Shown one piece after another: positions 34,745 to 45,517 of a DNA stretch of 64,000 nt; the first letter of the stretch is position 1; the number at the start of each line of letters is the position of its first letter. The stretch comes from Narthecium ossifragum. Taxonomy: Eukaryota > Streptophyta > Magnoliopsida > Dioscoreales > Nartheciaceae. Made by a program: the position numbers and the translations under genes. Under the pieces are notes generated by a model. That model was not told the DNA's origin. It saw only the letters and a list, made by a program, of their open reading frames with translations, and made no database searches. The DNA is taken from assembly GCA_963920575.1 (NCBI GenBank), contig OY986967.1, forward strand, positions 19,510,094 to 19,574,093. Direction: 5' to 3'.

Positions 34745-34752
34745 TTTATAAA
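34745..34752 (+). promoter_or_regulatory. TATA box for the Sirevirus env-like ORF
   Basis: TTTATAAA is followed by a C-rich leader to ATG at 34883. It lies just after the half-site array once the solo LTR at 33655-34706 is discounted. Inference: an internal promoter. Confidence 0.4.
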
Positions 34753-34934
34753 CATCCCCCATATCAAAGCTTCATATCTCCCTGATTCGACCATGCCCTA
34801 GCCCCTCTCCAACGTCCACCATCTCCCTGGTTCGACCGCGCCCTTCTCCTCTCCTCTAAAAACCCTAACTGAGCCTCACACCATGCATCGCACCAAGAAT
34901 CGCGGACCTCCTCCACCTCCATCGGAGACTCATC

Positions 34935-37569
34935 TGTTAGCCCTAATATTGTTTTGATGATTGCAATATATATTTGATGATAAAACATTGGTTTAATATT
35001 ATTATCCCTTAATTTGGAAAGCATTAAAATCATATTTAATGTGTTTTTGTACTGACAGTTGATGCTACGGACGATGCATGAATCGACCGAGGGGTATGAC
35101 GGTTGATGCAAGGATCGACCGCGGAAGATGTTCTTGGAAAAATAGGCTGACGGTCGATGGACTGATTGACCATGGCCTATGTGACTTGGCTCAGAGGAGC
35201 AACGGTCGAACAAGGTATCTACCCTGAGAAGCGGTTTTCGCAACAGAGCCTGACGGACGATGTCACGATCGATGTGACGGTCGACTGTGAAGCTTGACGG
35301 ACGATGTGTGGATCGACCGTGGCTCAAGTAGAACCTGGCGGACGATGTCACGGACGATGCGACGGTCGACTGTCACGGACGATGCGACGGTCGACCGCCA
35401 GCCCAGAAAAGAGTCGTTAAAGAGCCGTTGCAGGAGAAGAAAATAGCCATTGGGAGGCTATTTGGAGGGGTTTGAACCTCAGCTATAAAAGGGAAAGTGC
35501 GGTAAACTTGCCAAGGATTTAGGGGGAGCTAAGGGATTATTGTAATCATATTCTAGCAAGTTTTTATCTCTTATTAGTGAGCTAAACCTTTGTAAAACTA
35601 CTTCAAGTGTGAAGTAGACTTTGAGAGAAATATCCTAGAGAGATATTAGATAGATTGTAAGGTTGCCAAGCACCCGTAAGCTTGGTGGATAGGTTGCCAA
35701 GCACCCGGAAGCTTGGTGGACAATTTGTAAGAGGTCTTGCAAGTAGTGGAACCTTGATAAGACTTGAAAAGTGCACAAAACACCCTTGTAATTTGGCTTT
35801 GTTGGGCCCCGAGCAATGCTGGACTGACTACTTTTATTCCATTTCAGGTATAACAGGGCCTTCCACGAGTTAGATCAACTTTGGAGCTAAAACAATCTAT
35901 TTTGGCGATTTTGACAAGTTGGATCGATCGGCCTCAATAGGTTCGATCGATCCAACTCAACCAACGAGTGGACGATGAACAACGGCTGGATCGATTGAAG
36001 TTCAAGAGTTGGATCGATCCAGCGCGGGATGTAGCGCAACAACAATGGTTCGATCGGTCGAACTCGACAGATGGATCGATCCAGCACGGGAATACCAGCA
36101 AGTAAAGGCGTAGGATCGATCGAACTCAAAGAGTTGGATCGATCCAGCTCGGGCGTTACTCGCAACATCAGGAACTTAAGGAGTAAGATCGATCCAACCT
36201 ACGAAGGTCGGATCGATCCGATGCGGCCAGAAGTAAAAATCGAGGGTTCTGATCTAATCCGTGGGAGGTTGTTTCTTAGGCTATAAGTAGTCATTGTTTA
36301 GGGATTTTCGGGGGCTTTTTCCAGACGTTTTTGGAGAGAGTTTACCTATCTTTTCTACATCTTTTCTTCGACGATTCTTTGGAGGAGATCCATGGCGGGA
36401 GGAGATCATCAACTTCTACCGATGGATTATTCCCTGAAGATGAGTAGCTAAAACCCTAGCCATGGGATTCTTATGATGTAACTAGGGTTTTTACTAGGGA
36501 TTTCTTAGATCTAGGGTTTGTATACACGATTATTTGGTTTTATGGATTAATCTATATTTTCTCTATATATTGGTGTTGATTTCTTGCTGGATGTTTGGAT
36601 CGTTCTTGCTTGCACTTGATTCTAGAGCTTGTGTATGTTAGGGCGTGGATTGGATTCATCCAAATAAGAGGACCATGCTAGTCCCATGGTATCTCGGATG
36701 GAATCTGATTCGTGATTAGGGATTATATAGTGCTAGTCCCACTATAGTAGTGCTAGTCCCACTACGTTCCATCCCTAATCCTTCATGCATCTTATCTTTG
36801 TAGTTTCGGCCATCGAGATGCGAAGTCATCTCGATATTACACCTAAATCCATATCTATGGCATTGCTTGCGATGAACTCATCTGAGTAAGAGGGTTCATT
36901 AGCAGTGAACGTAACTAATCATTCGGTCACTGATATTTCGTTAATTGTTTTTGCCGACAAGGAATCCTAAACAGAACTTGTCGAGTGATAATGAGAACTA
37001 GCCATTCCTTTATCAACTTTTAGGGAGCCATTTATCGTGTTTGCATGCCCTGATCTTTGGAAAACCTGGTAGATCCTTAGTTACTGATTAAGAATCCTGT
37101 GGTCCTTTCTCTCATATTCATCAATCTTTTAGCATAGTTTTAATTTAATTTCAACTTGCAGTCTTTTCTCAACTTATTAGTAGGAGATTTACTAAGTATT
37201 TGATTTAAATCCCTTAAATCCCTGTGGACTCGACTCGGACTCTCCACTATCTACTAGTTCTTAGTAGTTAAAGTAGAGCACCGGAATATATTGTAATTTT
37301 GGTCAGTCTTGTTAAGCCACGACACTTTTCAAGTCGTATCAAACTTCAAGGAGGCCCTTGAGTGAAATGGACGTAGGCAAGGTTGGCCGAACCACTATAA
37401 AAATTCTGGTGCAATATCTCTAACTCTCATCTCATATCCCTTGCTTAAATATAATATATGCTCTTATCTTTAGCAAGCATATGATTTAATTAGACTTCTC
37501 CTATTTCGATTTGCTTAATTGATTTTATCGTATAAAGCCTAAGATAAACCCCCCCTTCTTAGAGTTTCA
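34935..37569 (+). mobile_element. Solo Sirevirus-type LTR containing a nested Gypsy LTR
   Basis: TGTTAGCCC…GAGTTTCA, flanked by TCATC/TCCTC (34930-34934 / 37570-37574, four of five). About 1.04 kb without the nested element. It is close to the LTR at 1189-2198. CGGTCGAT-type dyads at 35060-35400 precede the TATA box AGCTATAAAAGG near 35481. Confidence 0.82.
35755..37341 (+). mobile_element. Nested solo Gypsy-type LTR, sibling of 6634-8221
   Basis: A 1587-bp LTR with the same 19-bp inverted ends, flanked by AACCT/AACTT (35750-35754 / 37342-37346). GATCGATC pairs at 23-bp pitch begin at 35922/35945, and the TATA box GGCTATAAGTAG is near 36278. The hairpin cluster recurs at 36672-36780 with compensatory changes. 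Confidence 0.88.
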
Positions 37570-38903
37570 TCCTCCACCCCAGGCTCCGACGCAAGCTGAG
37601 AAGAGGAAGCATGTAGTTGCAAAGAGAATGTCTGGGACGAAGAAATCCAAAGGTTCAGTCAGAGGGTCCTCATCCTTGCCTTCATCTACTCCTTGCTACG
37701 ATGACTACTTCTTCCTAGACAAGGATAGGTATAACTCTTGGCCTGAATTTAAGGATAAATTTGTGATCTCGGGTAGAGTTCTTCAGTTGCCCATAAGAAA
37801 GGAACATGTAGTTGAAAATGTTTTCACTGATATGGGTTGGAAGAAATTCTTAGAGTTGCCCCAATTTATGTATCCCGAAAATGGTTCGATATTTTTATTG
37901 CAATATGACTGAAGATATTGATGATGAAGGATATGTAGCCATTAGTAGTTATATCTATGGAAATGAAATCAAGATTACCATAGACTGGTTGAATGAGGTA
38001 CTACATGCACCAAATCGAGGAGAGTGCACATATTTTACTTCATATGAGGATCTCAAAGGAATTGATCAGGATAAACAAGGGAGAAGGGCAATCCTTAGAC
38101 ATGATCTAGTTGATAAAAATCCTATAGAATTAAATAGCCTACACCAAAACTATATGGAGCTTGCCCACTTTCTAGGAAGAAATATTTTTCCTAAGCTTGG
38201 CCACCATGATCACTTGAAGCCCCTTCATGCCTATATTCTTTCCTGTATGGTTAGGAAAAAGCCTCTAAACCTAGGTTATATCATTATCAAGGAAATGCTT
38301 AACCTTACGGCTAGGCAATCACTATCTTTTGGAGGACTTCTAACCAATATTTTCCAAGGCCTTACCCTCTACCTAGTTGTTGATCAAAGAAAACCCCTTT
38401 CTCAACCCTTCAATAAATCCACCTATAAAAGGATGATGTCCACCAAACGGGCCTTAGGCCTAAGTGTTCCTGATGTTAGTAGTGATGAGGAAGGCGAGCA
38501 TCAAGAAGAGCATGATGAGGAAAACTTAGGGGGGGAGCCTAGACTTCAAGGACATCAAGGTGAATCCTCCCAAAGCCGAGCTCATCGCACCACAGCTCAA
38601 AGACTTGATGATCTAGAAGCAAGATTCGAAAGAATTGAAGTTAATCGAGATGACATGAAGACTTCCCAAGCACAGATCACGGCGGATCAAGTAAAGATGT
38701 CCAAGAAACTTGAAGACATTTTTACGTACATCAAAAGTGAATTTCCACCTCCACACCTTCAGTTGATTGATCCTAAATCCTCATCCATGTTACTTCTTTT
38801 TGATGATGCCAAAGGGGGAGAAAAAGTTGTGATGAATGTTGTTAATAATTGCCCTACATTTCATATTTTTCTACTCTTGTATTTTGGAAAACCTTGTCTT
38901 TGA

Positions 38904-39333
38904 AATACTCTTGCAATCCAAAGCTTTCCGAAATGTTTTTGAATGGAAGTGTTGTAATGCAAGTGTTGAAATCTTTTGAATGAATGAAAGGCAATGTTGT
39001 TGGATAATGATAATTTCTTGATCATAATACGATGTTGGATAGTGTTAAGTTGTATTAGTACAAATTTTTGATCTCCAATATCCATATGAACTATTCCATG
39101 ATAGCCAATATTAACTTTCTTAAAAGAAGTGAACATGCTAAAATCTAAGTTAACTTGTCATTATATCTCAAAATTAACTTTTCTTATCATTTTAGTGATA
39201 TATGACTTGTGTGCATCCTTGGTATTCAATTTAAAACTATTTTTAAGAAAAAATTGGATGCATAGATTAAGGGGGAGCTTAAATATTTTATCATCACATT
39301 TAAAATGGTTGTCATCATCAAAAAGAGGGAGAT
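38904..39333 (+). other. Sirevirus 3' non-coding region and polypurine tract
   Basis: No ORF. The last 150 bases match 1030-1188 and end in AAAAAGAGGGAGATT, the plus-strand primer site, directly before the 3' LTR. Confidence 0.8.
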
Positions 39334-39380
39334 TGTTGATCCTAACTTTGTTTTGATGATGCCAATATATATAAATGATA
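39334..39380 (+). mobile_element. 3' LTR of the Sirevirus, first piece
   Basis: TGTTGATCCTAACTTTG… matches the first 47 bases of the 5' LTR and then stops at AAATGATA. Confidence 0.85.
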
Positions 39381-39569
39381 GTGTTAAGTTGTATAGTTTC
39401 TTGCTTATCAGTTGTTTATTATATAAAAGACCAAAAATAGTTTCAGTGCTAATATTTCCATATCTTTTTGTGATCAGTAGGTGAAGAACAAAGCAGCATC
39501 CTTTCGAGCGGTGAAGGAGCGAACGACAACAACACGTCATCGAGATTGCACTGTTTGCATTTCTAAACC

Positions 39570-42500
39570 TTGAATGATCTTTATGATGTGTTGATGAGTG
39601 ATGATAATGACTCTGATTTCGATCTTACATTGAAGGAATTCTTTGCTTTTTGTTCTGCATCGCATAAATTGTCCGTGTCTTCTCCTACTCATTTAGCTAT
39701 GGATAACCCTGAGGACAATCTTGGACCTAATGACAATCCTAACCAACCTGAAAACTAGGGTCGTAGGGCCATGAAAGATTTTTATGTTCCAACCTCTTTC
39801 ACTTCTAACTCCTGTATTCAACCTCCGATAATTGGAGCGGCCCATTATGAGATTAAACCACAATTTTTACAATCCTTACCAACCTTTCATGGCTTATCTC
39901 ATGAGGACCCCTACAATCATATAGAGGAATTTATTCTGATTAGTTCTACAGTAAGGGTAAATAACTTTACAGAAGATGCTTGGAGACTTAAATTATTCCC
40001 TTTTACCCTCAAAGGTAAAGCCAAACACTGGCTTACTTTTCTAGAACCTAGATCAATCACGACGTGGCCTCAATTACAAGCTCAATTTCTTGATAAATTT
40101 TTCCCGATTACCAAGACCAGTGACCTTCGCCATGAAATCTCCTCCTTTAGACAAGCCGACGATGAAGCATTTCATGAGGCTTGGGATCGTTATAGGGAAC
40201 TCCTTAGGAAATGTCCCCACCACCAATTTCCTCAATGGGCCATAGTAGAGCATTTCTACAAGGGTCTTAAGGAAAAACATCAATTAACTATTGATGCTGC
40301 GTGTGGGGGAGTTTTCATTACAAACCCCCTTGACGATTCTTGGAGGTTGTTTGAGAGACTTGCTGAAAACTCTCAACACCACGCCACCTCCTCTAGGAAT
40401 AATCGTGGGCCTTCCACCCAATCCAATCCTCGAGGAGTTCTTGAATTAAACGAGTCAACCCGACTTGGTTAACAGGTTGATGTCTTGAGTAGGAAATTAG
40501 ATCAAGTTCTTACTCAAACCACAAATCAGGTTGATTCATCTATTCTTCCTACGCTTCCATCGTCAGGAGAAATCTGTTTCTTGTGTTCGACTCCTGGTCA
40601 CGATGTCACTGACTGCCATTTGGCATGTCATTATCCTGAGTTAGTACAGGAACACATTAATGTCGTTTATGGACAATCTAAACCAGCTTATGATCCTTAT
40701 TCAAATTCTTACAATCCTGGTTTAAGAGATCATCCAAATTTTTCGTGGAGAACACCAAGCCAACAACCAAATTCTTTTAATTATAGGCCATCCATAGGTG
40801 CTCATACTACGAATTATCCTCCAAAATTCCAATCATCATTTCCTACCAACTCTCAAGGCCAAACTTCGTCATTTCGACCTCCATATCGGCCTGTTCAAAA
40901 TCAAACATCTCAACCTTGGGGGCATCAACCTTATGTGCCTCCTCAGACTCAAGGACCTCAGAATCAATCTTCTATTCCTCCACAACAATCGAGTCAAGGT
41001 CCAGGTATTGATGATCGACTTTTGAAGGTCTTGGAATCTTTTGAAGCTAATAACCAATTACTTCATTCTCATTCTCAATCGTTAGCTAAGATGGAAGTTC
41101 AAATGGGTCAGTTGGCGAATGCATTGTCTAGGAGAGAGGATGGTCAGTTGCCTAGTCAACCCGTTCCTAATCCAAAGGGCCAACATCATGTTGACTCATC
41201 TCATGAACAGGTGCAAGCCGTGACAACCCTTCGAAGTGGTAAAACCTTTGTTAATATTGAGAAACCAGAGGAAGCTACATGTGAACAAGACCTGCAAGCA
41301 TCTCAATCTCAGACATCATTAGATCAAGGTTCACATGCATCAAATGAGTCTAATTCATCTTCTGACACCCCACATTCAAATCCTCATGACTCCATTGAAG
41401 ATCCACATGCGTCACCACACATGACATCATCTAATGAGAAAGAACCAAATCCCACAACGTACATTCCTAAGGTTCCTTTTCTTGAAGCTTTAGCAGATCC
41501 TACCTCCACCCCATTCAAAAATTCAAAAGTAGATGAAATGATGGAGGTGTTTAAAAAAGTGCATATTAATCTTCCTTTGCTTGATGCCATCAAACAAATT
41601 CCATCTTATGCCAAATTCTTCAAGGACCTTTGCACGCAGAAAAGACAATTTAGATCACATGTGTCTAAGAAGATTTTCCTGACAGAGCAAGTTAGCTCAA
41701 TCCTTCGATGTGATCTCCCTCCTAAGCTCAAGGATCCTGGCACCCCCACAATCTCATGCATTATAGGAAGTCACACGATTGACGGAGCACTACTGGATTT
41801 GGGTGCAAGTGTCAATCTCATGCCTTACTCCTTATATTCTAAGTTTGGTATAGGAGAATTGAAACCTACGGCCATGACCTTACAATTAGCTGATCGATCA
41901 ATTAAGACCCCAAGAGGAATCCTTGAAGATGTTTTGGTTAAGGTTGATCGGTGCGTATTTCCGGTTGACTTTGTGGTGCTAGACATGGAACCCGGAGTAC
42001 AAACTAGAAAATCTGTCCCTATAATCCTTGGCCGACCCTTCTTGGCTACAGCCAATGCTTGTATTAACTGTAGGGATGGTTTCATGACGGTCACATTTGG
42101 CAATATGGAATTACGTTTGAATATATTTCATTCCTCAAAGAATCATGCGTATGAAGATGACTGTTTTATGATTAATGCATTGGTTGATGAGGATGCAGTG
42201 AATAGTTGTGTGGATGAGGTACTGCCTGCATTGTTGCTTAATGATGATAATCCATGTGGGAGTTTGGAGGATAGTTGCGATATGTCTATTGTGGTTGAGG
42301 ATGATGTTTTTGAACAATATTTTTCCGATGTGCATGAAGATGTTATGAGTACGGATGTTGTTTTTCCGGTTGAGAATGATGACAATAATGATTTACATTA
42401 TTTCTCCTCAGTTTTCAAGTCGGAGAATGAAGATGTGTTAAACGATTTTGACAATCTTGATTTACTTACTGATGTGTGTGGCATATCATGGACAGAACCT

Positions 42501-42869
42501 CCCATTGAGCCTGTACCCATTACGTCCTCATTTTCAGCTCTACCTTCTTTAGTTCCACCTTTATCTTTAGAGTTGAAAACGTTGCCTTTCAATGAGTTGG
42601 AGGAAATACGTAGTGAAGCCTATGATAATGCTATTAGTTATAAGGCTAGGACTAAAGAGTACCATGAGAGGTTCAGTGATCAGAGATCTTTTAATGTGGG
42701 AGATAGGGTGTGGGGACTTAACGTTAGATTACCACTCTTCTCAGGAAAATTGAAATCTAGATGGACATGCCCATTCGAAATTACTCAAGTTTTCCCTCAT
42801 GGGGCTTTTGAACTCCGCTATCCTAACTCTGATTCCACCTTCAAAGTGAATGGCCAAAGATTAAAATGA
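39570..42869 (+). pseudogene. Athila-like gag-protease fused in frame to integrase C-terminus
   Basis: One frame from 39570 to 42869 with stops at 39756 and 40470. The gag core (retrotrans_gag: HYEIKPQFLQSLPTFHG, LKLFPFTLKGKAKHWL, FFPITKTSDLRHEISSF) spans about 39840-40330. The CCHC knuckle is CFLCSTPGHDVTDC (near 40579-40620). A Gln/Pro/Ser-rich linker follows. The aspartic protease has the Athila form ALLDLGASVNLMPYSLY (near 41788). After about 42580 the frame runs directly into an integrase C-terminal tail (NVGDRVWGLNVRLPLFSGKL … FKVNGQRLK). RT, RNase H and the integrase core are absent. The fused ORF from 40485 alone is 794 codons. Confidence 0.85.
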
Positions 42870-42939
42870 TACATAGAGAATCCTCTGACCTTAGAAGCCA
42901 CACAACGGTTGCATGAACCGATTCCTGAGTAATTGCATT

Positions 42940-43000
42940 GTCATTGGGTCGAGCTAGAGACGTTAAACCAAGCGCTTGATGGGAGGCAACCCATCTTTTT
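42940..43000 (+). other. Post-pol conserved motif of Athila-type elements
   Basis: GTCGAGCTAGAGACGTTAAA followed by AAGCGCTTGATGGGAGGCAACCC. This block commonly follows pol in Athila-type elements. A diverged copy lies on the minus strand at 56205-56255. Confidence 0.6.
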
Positions 43001-43256
43001 TGTGTTTTTCTTTAATTTAGTTTCTTTCCTTCTTTTAAGTTGTTTTTGCATGCTTGCGTAATTTCTACGTATTTGCAGAGTTGAGTTTGATTGTCTGATA
43101 TTGTTGTCATCGCTGTAAGTGGATGGTCATGTTAATTGTTAGTTTGAGGTATCCATGCTTGATTTCTTCTGGCCTAGAGAGGTCCGTATTTTTAGGCGGT
43201 GTTTAGAGGCTTCATTCCCAGTTTTCTTATGCATGATTTCGCGTTTCACGGAGCCC

Positions 43257-43802
43257 GATCGATCGGGCCGAGCTAAGACCGATCGATCCTCCTCTGCGTC
43301 CCGCAGAATTGCCTGAGTGTCGGGGTTGGATCGATCCGTCCTCGCGAGACCGAGCGATCCGGGGTGGATATTTTGCGCAGACAGAACATCGTGTTTTTGC
43401 CATTCCCTCACCCGATCGATCCGTCTATCACTCCATCAAAATTCTACTCCGTTTGGTAGTCCGATCGATCGAGTCCTGGGCGCAGGATCGATTTGACTCG
43501 TTGATTTATTCTTGACAGAGCGTGGTGTTTTTGGCCCTACAACGTTCGATCGATCCTTCTATCGATCGCTCTCTTTGAGTGTAGTTGAGTAGGTTCGATC
43601 GATCCTTCTCACCAAGTTTGATCGATCGGGCACCTTTGTTCGCTATGTTTCATCGGAGTACACCTGATGCGGCCACGTGGCGATGGAGCGATCTACCCGG
43701 GGTTAGACCGATCGATCCTCCTCCTTTACCTTGTGTGTCGTGGTGCGAGGGCTGCGTGCCGCGTGGCCTTCGATCGATCCAACCCCAAGGGATGATTCGA
43801 TC
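43257..43802 (+). repeat. GATCGATC paired array upstream of env-like ORF
   Basis: Pairs at 43257/43281, 43329/43352, 43463/43486, 43597/43620, 43686/43710 and 43772/43795, with 23-24 bp pitch, plus unpaired sites at 43414 and 43548. The array ends about 20 bases before a TATA box although this is internal to the element, not an LTR. Confidence 0.85.
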
Positions 43803-43821
43803 GAAGTCACGACGTTAGGGG

Positions 43822-43831
43822 GGTTATAAGG
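43822..43831 (+). promoter_or_regulatory. TATA box before the env-like ORF
   Basis: GGTTATAAGG, 280 bases upstream of ATG 44108 and immediately after the paired array. A C-rich leader follows. Inferred internal promoter. Confidence 0.5.
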
Positions 43832-44107
43832 AGAGTTCGAGCGATCTTAGGGCTCATTCCCGTCGATCGGTCCCCCTTTCTCCCTCTCCGTTCCGCCGAT
43901 CCTCGTTCCTCCGTCCGATGGGTCGTCGGTCTCCCCTCCGGCAAGACCTCCTCACCATCATCCTCCACCGCACCACATTCCCTTCCTCTGGCCTCCTTCC
44001 CCACTCACGGCCTCGCTGTTGCCTCAAAACCCATTCCCTCTCTCCGCCCAGGGTTCCTTGCTCTCCGTTGATTGTCGCCGGCGCCGTCCTTCATCTTCAT
44101 CCCTACC

Positions 44108-45517
44108 ATGGTACGCACGAAGAACGTCACCAAGAAGGGTGTCGGTGGAAAAGGGAAAGCGGCCGCCGCTTCTTCTTCCACCCCTCCTACACGGCGATTG
44201 CCATTGACTACGGCTCCGGCGTTGTCATCTCCGTCTACATCCGCCTCTTCGCCGGTTTCTTCCTCTTCCCCACCTCCACCACGACCGATCCGAGCCTCGA
44301 GAGCTCCACCATCCTCTTCGACGGCAGTCACTCCGTCGTCCGACAAGCGGAAGGCAGCGGCTGTAGCTTCCTCCTCCCAACAAATTCAGCGGCCAACCAA
44401 GCGCAAGAAGTCACACCCGTCGACTGCTCCGGCCGATGTACGCGGCCTCCATCCTCGCTGGCAGCGCGAGCTCAACCTTGAGTACGCCTTCGACGTTGAG
44501 TTTTTCCGTACGGTCGAGCACGCCAAAGACTCCTTTGCGACCCTTGAGCGCCGAGGTCTCCTACCTTTGTGCACGCCCAGCTCCACTGTCTTTTCGCGGC
44601 TGGTGTGCATGTTTTATCAGAACATGCAACCTATTCCTTTTGGGGACGCGCGCGACAAGGATACATCCCACCGGTACGCGTCCCGGGGGTTCACTTCCAT
44701 GATCGACGGTGTAGAGGTAACTTTGAATCTCCGAGCGGTCTGCGATGCCTTGTCCATTCCGAAACGTTGCCGCGACCTCCACCGAGCGACGCCTGCCGAG
44801 TATTATGCCCAGGAGTTCGACGCGTACATGTATCTTCGTCCGGACCGTTATCCGATCGACACCTTTTCTCGCGCTGAGCTGCCGCCGCACATGTGGCTGG
44901 TTGACGATGTCCTGCGACGGAACGTCTTCCAGATGGGGCATACTCAGTATCGGACCGGCGATTGGCTCCGCATGCTGTGGCTGTTGGCCAAGGACTGGGC
45001 GATGAGTATTCCGCAGATGATCTTGGAGGACATCGATCAGTTCTATCGGATGACGGTGCTGGATATGCGGCCGAGCTATGACGATGCCGCCTGCCCACAT
45101 CCTCGGCTTATCTCCGCGGTTCTACAGCGCCAGGAGCGCGTTCCAGAGGGCGAGCCGACCGTGTCGATGGATGCACTTCTGGCGGCACGGTTTCGTTCCG
45201 CCACCTGGAGCAAGGTCCTCGGCCACATGCGGAGGGCGGGTGTTTTGCTCTGCCGGCCGCGGACTAGCCGTTCACACCATGCACCGGAGTACGGGCCAGT
45301 CGACCATCCTACGCTGGGAGAGATTTACAGAGAGTTCCATAGTGAGTTGGTACGGTTACACCAGCGCTTGAACGCTGTCGACGCGAGAGATGCGGCCTTC
45401 CGAGCAGACCTTTCGGACATTCGGGAGCGTCTTGACGATCTTCACCCTCCTGAGCCAGTGCTTGCTATCGTACCTTATCGCCCGCCACCTTTCCCTGAGG
45501 CACCACCCAGGCCTTGA
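44108..45517 (+). CDS. Athila env-like / plant transposon protein ORF, intact
   Basis: 469 residues. I chose ATG 44108 (ACCATGG context) over an upstream in-frame ATG. Residues 1-130 are Ser/Pro/Ala-rich and basic, with a KRKK cluster near 115 that could be a nuclear signal. The middle (about 140-340) has the family pattern FATLERRGLLPL … VCMFYQNM … DGVEVTLNLRAVCDALSIP … WLLAKDWAMSIPQMIL, resembling the plant transposon protein family (PF20167). Residues about 405-455 form a likely coiled coil (FHSELVRLHQRLNAVDARD). It lies where Athila elements carry their env-like ORF. It is GC-rich and unbroken, unlike the AT-rich gag upstream. No signal peptide or membrane segment is evident. Function is unknown. 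Confidence 0.75.
   Translation: MVRTKNVTKKGVGGKGKAAAASSSTPPTRRLPLTTAPALSSPSTSASSPVSSSSPPPPRPIRASRAPPSSSTAVTPSSDKRKAAAVASSSQQIQRPTKRKKSHPSTAPADVRGLHPRWQRELNLEYAFDVEFFRTVEHAKDSFATLERRGLLPLCTPSSTVFSRLVCMFYQNMQPIPFGDARDKDTSHRYASRGFTSMIDGVEVTLNLRAVCDALSIPKRCRDLHRATPAEYYAQEFDAYMYLRPDRYPIDTFSRAELPPHMWLVDDVLRRNVFQMGHTQYRTGDWLRMLWLLAKDWAMSIPQMILEDIDQFYRMTVLDMRPSYDDAACPHPRLISAVLQRQERVPEGEPTVSMDALLAARFRSATWSKVLGHMRRAGVLLCRPRTSRSHHAPEYGPVDHPTLGEIYREFHSELVRLHQRLNAVDARDAAFRADLSDIRERLDDLHPPEPVLAIVPYRPPPFPEAPPRP

Larger units (their letters stand above)
34883..38903 (+). pseudogene. Sirevirus env-like (plant transposon protein) ORF, split by LTR insertion
   Basis: The reading frame opens at ATG 34883 with a Pro-rich start, is broken at 34934 by a Copia LTR, and resumes in frame after 37574. 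It continues to TGA 37912, with a frameshift near 37885, then runs open to 38903. Its position between pol and the polypurine tract is that of the env-like ORF of Sireviruses. The body (FISGRVLQLP-type block; FLGRNIFPKLGHHDHLKP; SCMVRKKPLNLGYIIIKEM) resembles the plant transposon protein family often filed as Transposase_32 (PF20167). It is followed by an acidic stretch and a coiled coil (RLDDLEARFERIEVNRDDM). Function is unknown; envelope activity is not shown by anything here. Confidence 0.7.

Noticed and set aside
43918..44481. 187-codon plus ORF overlapping the env-like start
   Set aside because: Different frame from the env-like ORF, no motif, and an open frame is expected in this C-rich leader.
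44561..45100. 179-codon minus ORF opposite the env-like ORF
   Set aside because: Shadow of a GC-rich coding region; the plus-strand frame has family motifs and a coiled coil, the minus frame does not.
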